A DNA stretch of 5,062 nt from assembly GCA_013375335.1 (NCBI GenBank), contig JABXJZ010000130.1, positions 1-5,062 of the forward strand, written 5' to 3'. Shown piece after piece: positions 3,694 through 5,062 of this stretch. Position 1 is the first letter of the stretch. Each line of letters begins with the position of its first letter. Made by a program: the position numbers and the translations under genes. Origin of the DNA: Desulfobacterales bacterium. Lineage in GTDB: Bacteria > Desulfobacterota > DSM-4660 > Desulfatiglandales > B25-G16. Under the pieces are notes generated by a model that worked only from the letters and a program-made list of their open reading frames with translations, made no database searches and was not told the DNA's origin.

Positions 3694-5062
3694 CTACTGA
3701 AGACCTCCCGCACCCTTCCTGTAACAGATGAGCCCACACCGCAGACACCGCTCCGCCTCATTGCGAGCAGCCTCGTCATCGAGTCCCAGTTCCACCTCGC
3801 CAAAGTTGAGCCCCCGGTCCTCGACCTCGAGCTCGGGCATTGCAACCCGCTCACTCTGAGGCACCCCCGCGAGCTCGTCCACGTCAACCAGTGCGCTCTC
3901 CTTAGTGATGGTCTCCTCCGGCACGGACACCTCCTCGCCCCTGAGATATAGGTCGATGGCTCGCGCCGCCCTCCTTCCGGCGCCGATGGCCTCAACTGCA
4001 ATGGAGGCACCAGTTACCGCATCACCACCGGCAAAGACCCCCTCGAGGTTGGTCTCACCGGTTGCCTCATTGTCCACCTCAATGGTATTCCACCTCGTTA
4101 AGGTCACCCCGTCATCGGCCAGAAAATCGGTTACCGGAAACTGCCCGATGGCGGCGATAACGTTGTCCACGGGGATCGTCTTCTCAGTGCCTGGCTTGGG
4201 CACCGGCCTGCGCCGTCCCGACTCATCGGGCTCGCCGAGCTCCATCTCGATGTACTCCAAATGAGTAAGTCTGCTATCCTCCCCCATCAGTTTCGTGGGG
4301 GCTGCTAGGTAGTGAAAGAGCACCCCCTCCCTCTCGGCCTCCTCGATCTCGATTGCGTTGGCGGGCATCTCTTTTCTCGAGCGGCGGTAGAGCACAGTCA
4401 CCTCCTTGGCCCCGAGCCTCCATGAGGTACGGGCCGCATCGAGCGCGGTGTTGCCGCCGCCGATGATGGCCACCTTCTCGCCCACAGGGGTCTCCTTTCC
4501 CAGCCCCCTGTCGATCAGAAAGTGGGTGCCGGGGATCACCCCGGAAAGATCCTCTCCCTCAACCCCGAGGCCCCTGCTGTCCCACGCGCCGGTTCCCAGA
4601 AATATCGCGTCGTACCCCTCTTCCCTCAAGGATTTAATGGTGAAGTCCGTGCCCATACGGACACTGGTCTTTACCTCTACTCCCATCTCGAGGATCCCCC
4701 TGATCTCCCAATCCAGCACTTCGTTGGGGAGCCGGTACTCGGGGATCCCGTATCTGAGCATCCCCCCTAACTCGGGCATGGCCTCGAAGATGGTGGCGGC
4801 ATGGCCGAATCGGGCTAGATAATAGGCGCAGGTGAGCCCCGCGGGCCCCCCTCCGACGATGGCGACTTTCTTTCCTGTCTCGGGCGCCTTGTAAGGCGTT
4901 ATGTGTTCCCCTGAGTGCATCTCATAATCTGCTACGAAGCGTTTGAGGTGGTTGATGTTGACGGGGTCGGTCGCGTTCCCCAACCGGCACATATCCTCAC
5001 AGGGGTGGGGACAAACTCTGCCACAGGTCAGGGGCAGGGGGTTGGTCTCCTTGATCACCGCA
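3694..5062 (-). CDS. GltD-like FAD/NAD(P)-dependent oxidoreductase with iron-sulfur cysteines (partial, N-terminus beyond right edge)
   Basis: The frame is open to the right edge. Its first start-like codon, GTG at 5058, lies inside the conserved IKETNPLP block, so the real start is outside. Numbered from that GTG, C12, C16, C20 and C24 in CGRVCPHPCEDMC match the cluster-binding region of the glutamate synthase beta-subunit family. An FAD motif VGGGPAGL is at 68-75, GGMLRYGIPEYRLP at 98-111 is a family block, and an NAD(P) motif IGGGNTALD is at 199-207. GGDAVTGAS at 344-352 completes the FAD site. The tail adds CLRCGLIC at 438-445 (C-x2-C-x3-C). Such proteins pass electrons between NAD(P)H, flavin and Fe-S partners. 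Related roles include glutamate synthase, NfnB-type bifurcation and Hdr- or formate-dehydrogenase-linked subunits. No gltB is visible. G+C is far above the neighbours. Family is firm; partner and pathway are unknown. Confidence 0.9.
   Translation of the reverse strand, partial: AVIKETNPLPLTCGRVCPHPCEDMCRLGNATDPVNINHLKRFVADYEMHSGEHITPYKAPETGKKVAIVGGGPAGLTCAYYLARFGHAATIFEAMPELGGMLRYGIPEYRLPNEVLDWEIRGILEMGVEVKTSVRMGTDFTIKSLREEGYDAIFLGTGAWDSRGLGVEGEDLSGVIPGTHFLIDRGLGKETPVGEKVAIIGGGNTALDAARTSWRLGAKEVTVLYRRSRKEMPANAIEIEEAEREGVLFHYLAAPTKLMGEDSRLTHLEYIEMELGEPDESGRRRPVPKPGTEKTIPVDNVIAAIGQFPVTDFLADDGVTLTRWNTIEVDNEATGETNLEGVFAGGDAVTGASIAVEAIGAGRRAARAIDLYLRGEEVSVPEETITKESALVDVDELAGVPQSERVAMPELEVEDRGLNFGEVELGLDDEAARNEAERCLRCGLICYRKGAGGLQ

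Noticed and set aside
3666..4010. A 114-codon minus-strand frame overlapping the end of the GltD-like gene
   Set aside because: It is a shadow of the high-G+C flavoprotein gene in another frame, rich in Arg, Ser and Pro, with no recognisable domain.
3905..4822. Several plus-strand frames of 82-138 codons opposite the GltD-like gene
   Set aside because: They are antisense shadows caused by high G+C. The minus-strand frame carries complete FAD and NAD(P) motifs.

Overview
The window reads as an ordinary chromosomal stretch from an anaerobic, cytochrome-rich bacterium, most likely a sulfate-reducing or related member of the Desulfobacterota (former Deltaproteobacteria). The main clues are a four-heme class III cytochrome c (c3 type) with a signal peptide, a very acidic 2[4Fe-4S] ferredoxin, a GltD-type flavoprotein with cysteine clusters, and the rnc plus radical SAM pairing. 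The lineage is inferred from gene content. No rRNA or other phylogenetic marker is present.

Layout from left to right. (1) Positions 1-1518, minus strand: rnc (RNase III) followed by an overlapping radical SAM gene that runs off the left edge. (2) Positions 1519-1720: divergent intergenic region of about 200 bp with a sigma70-like promoter for the rightward genes and a doubtful 36-codon ORF. (3) Positions 1727-2696, plus strand: pyrR and a YjbQ-family gene, 10 nt apart, read as one operon. (4) Positions 2697-3009, plus strand: an internal promoter candidate and a small ferredoxin gene. (5) Positions 3096-3139: a perfect inverted repeat that fits a bidirectional terminator between convergent genes. 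(6) Positions 3207-3623, minus strand: tetraheme cytochrome c3 with its own good promoter at 3655-3683. (7) Positions 3694-5062, minus strand: a GltD-like FAD/NAD(P) oxidoreductase that runs off the right edge and is much richer in G+C than the rest.

The left half concerns RNA processing, pyrimidine salvage or regulation, and a conserved enzyme of uncertain role. The right half concerns electron transfer: a cytoplasmic ferredoxin, a periplasmic multiheme cytochrome and a flavoprotein that could exchange electrons between NAD(P)H and iron-sulfur partners. Whether these three work together is inference, because they have separate promoters and two of them are convergent with the third.

I saw no CRISPR array, tRNA, rRNA, insertion sequence, phage gene or clear defence system. 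I do not find convincing evidence of a new system. The points most worth checking are the composition jump at the flavoprotein gene, the substituted RNA-contact positions and missing attenuator of PyrR, and the long perfect hairpin at 3095-3140. No gene-free stretch exceeds about 200 bp.
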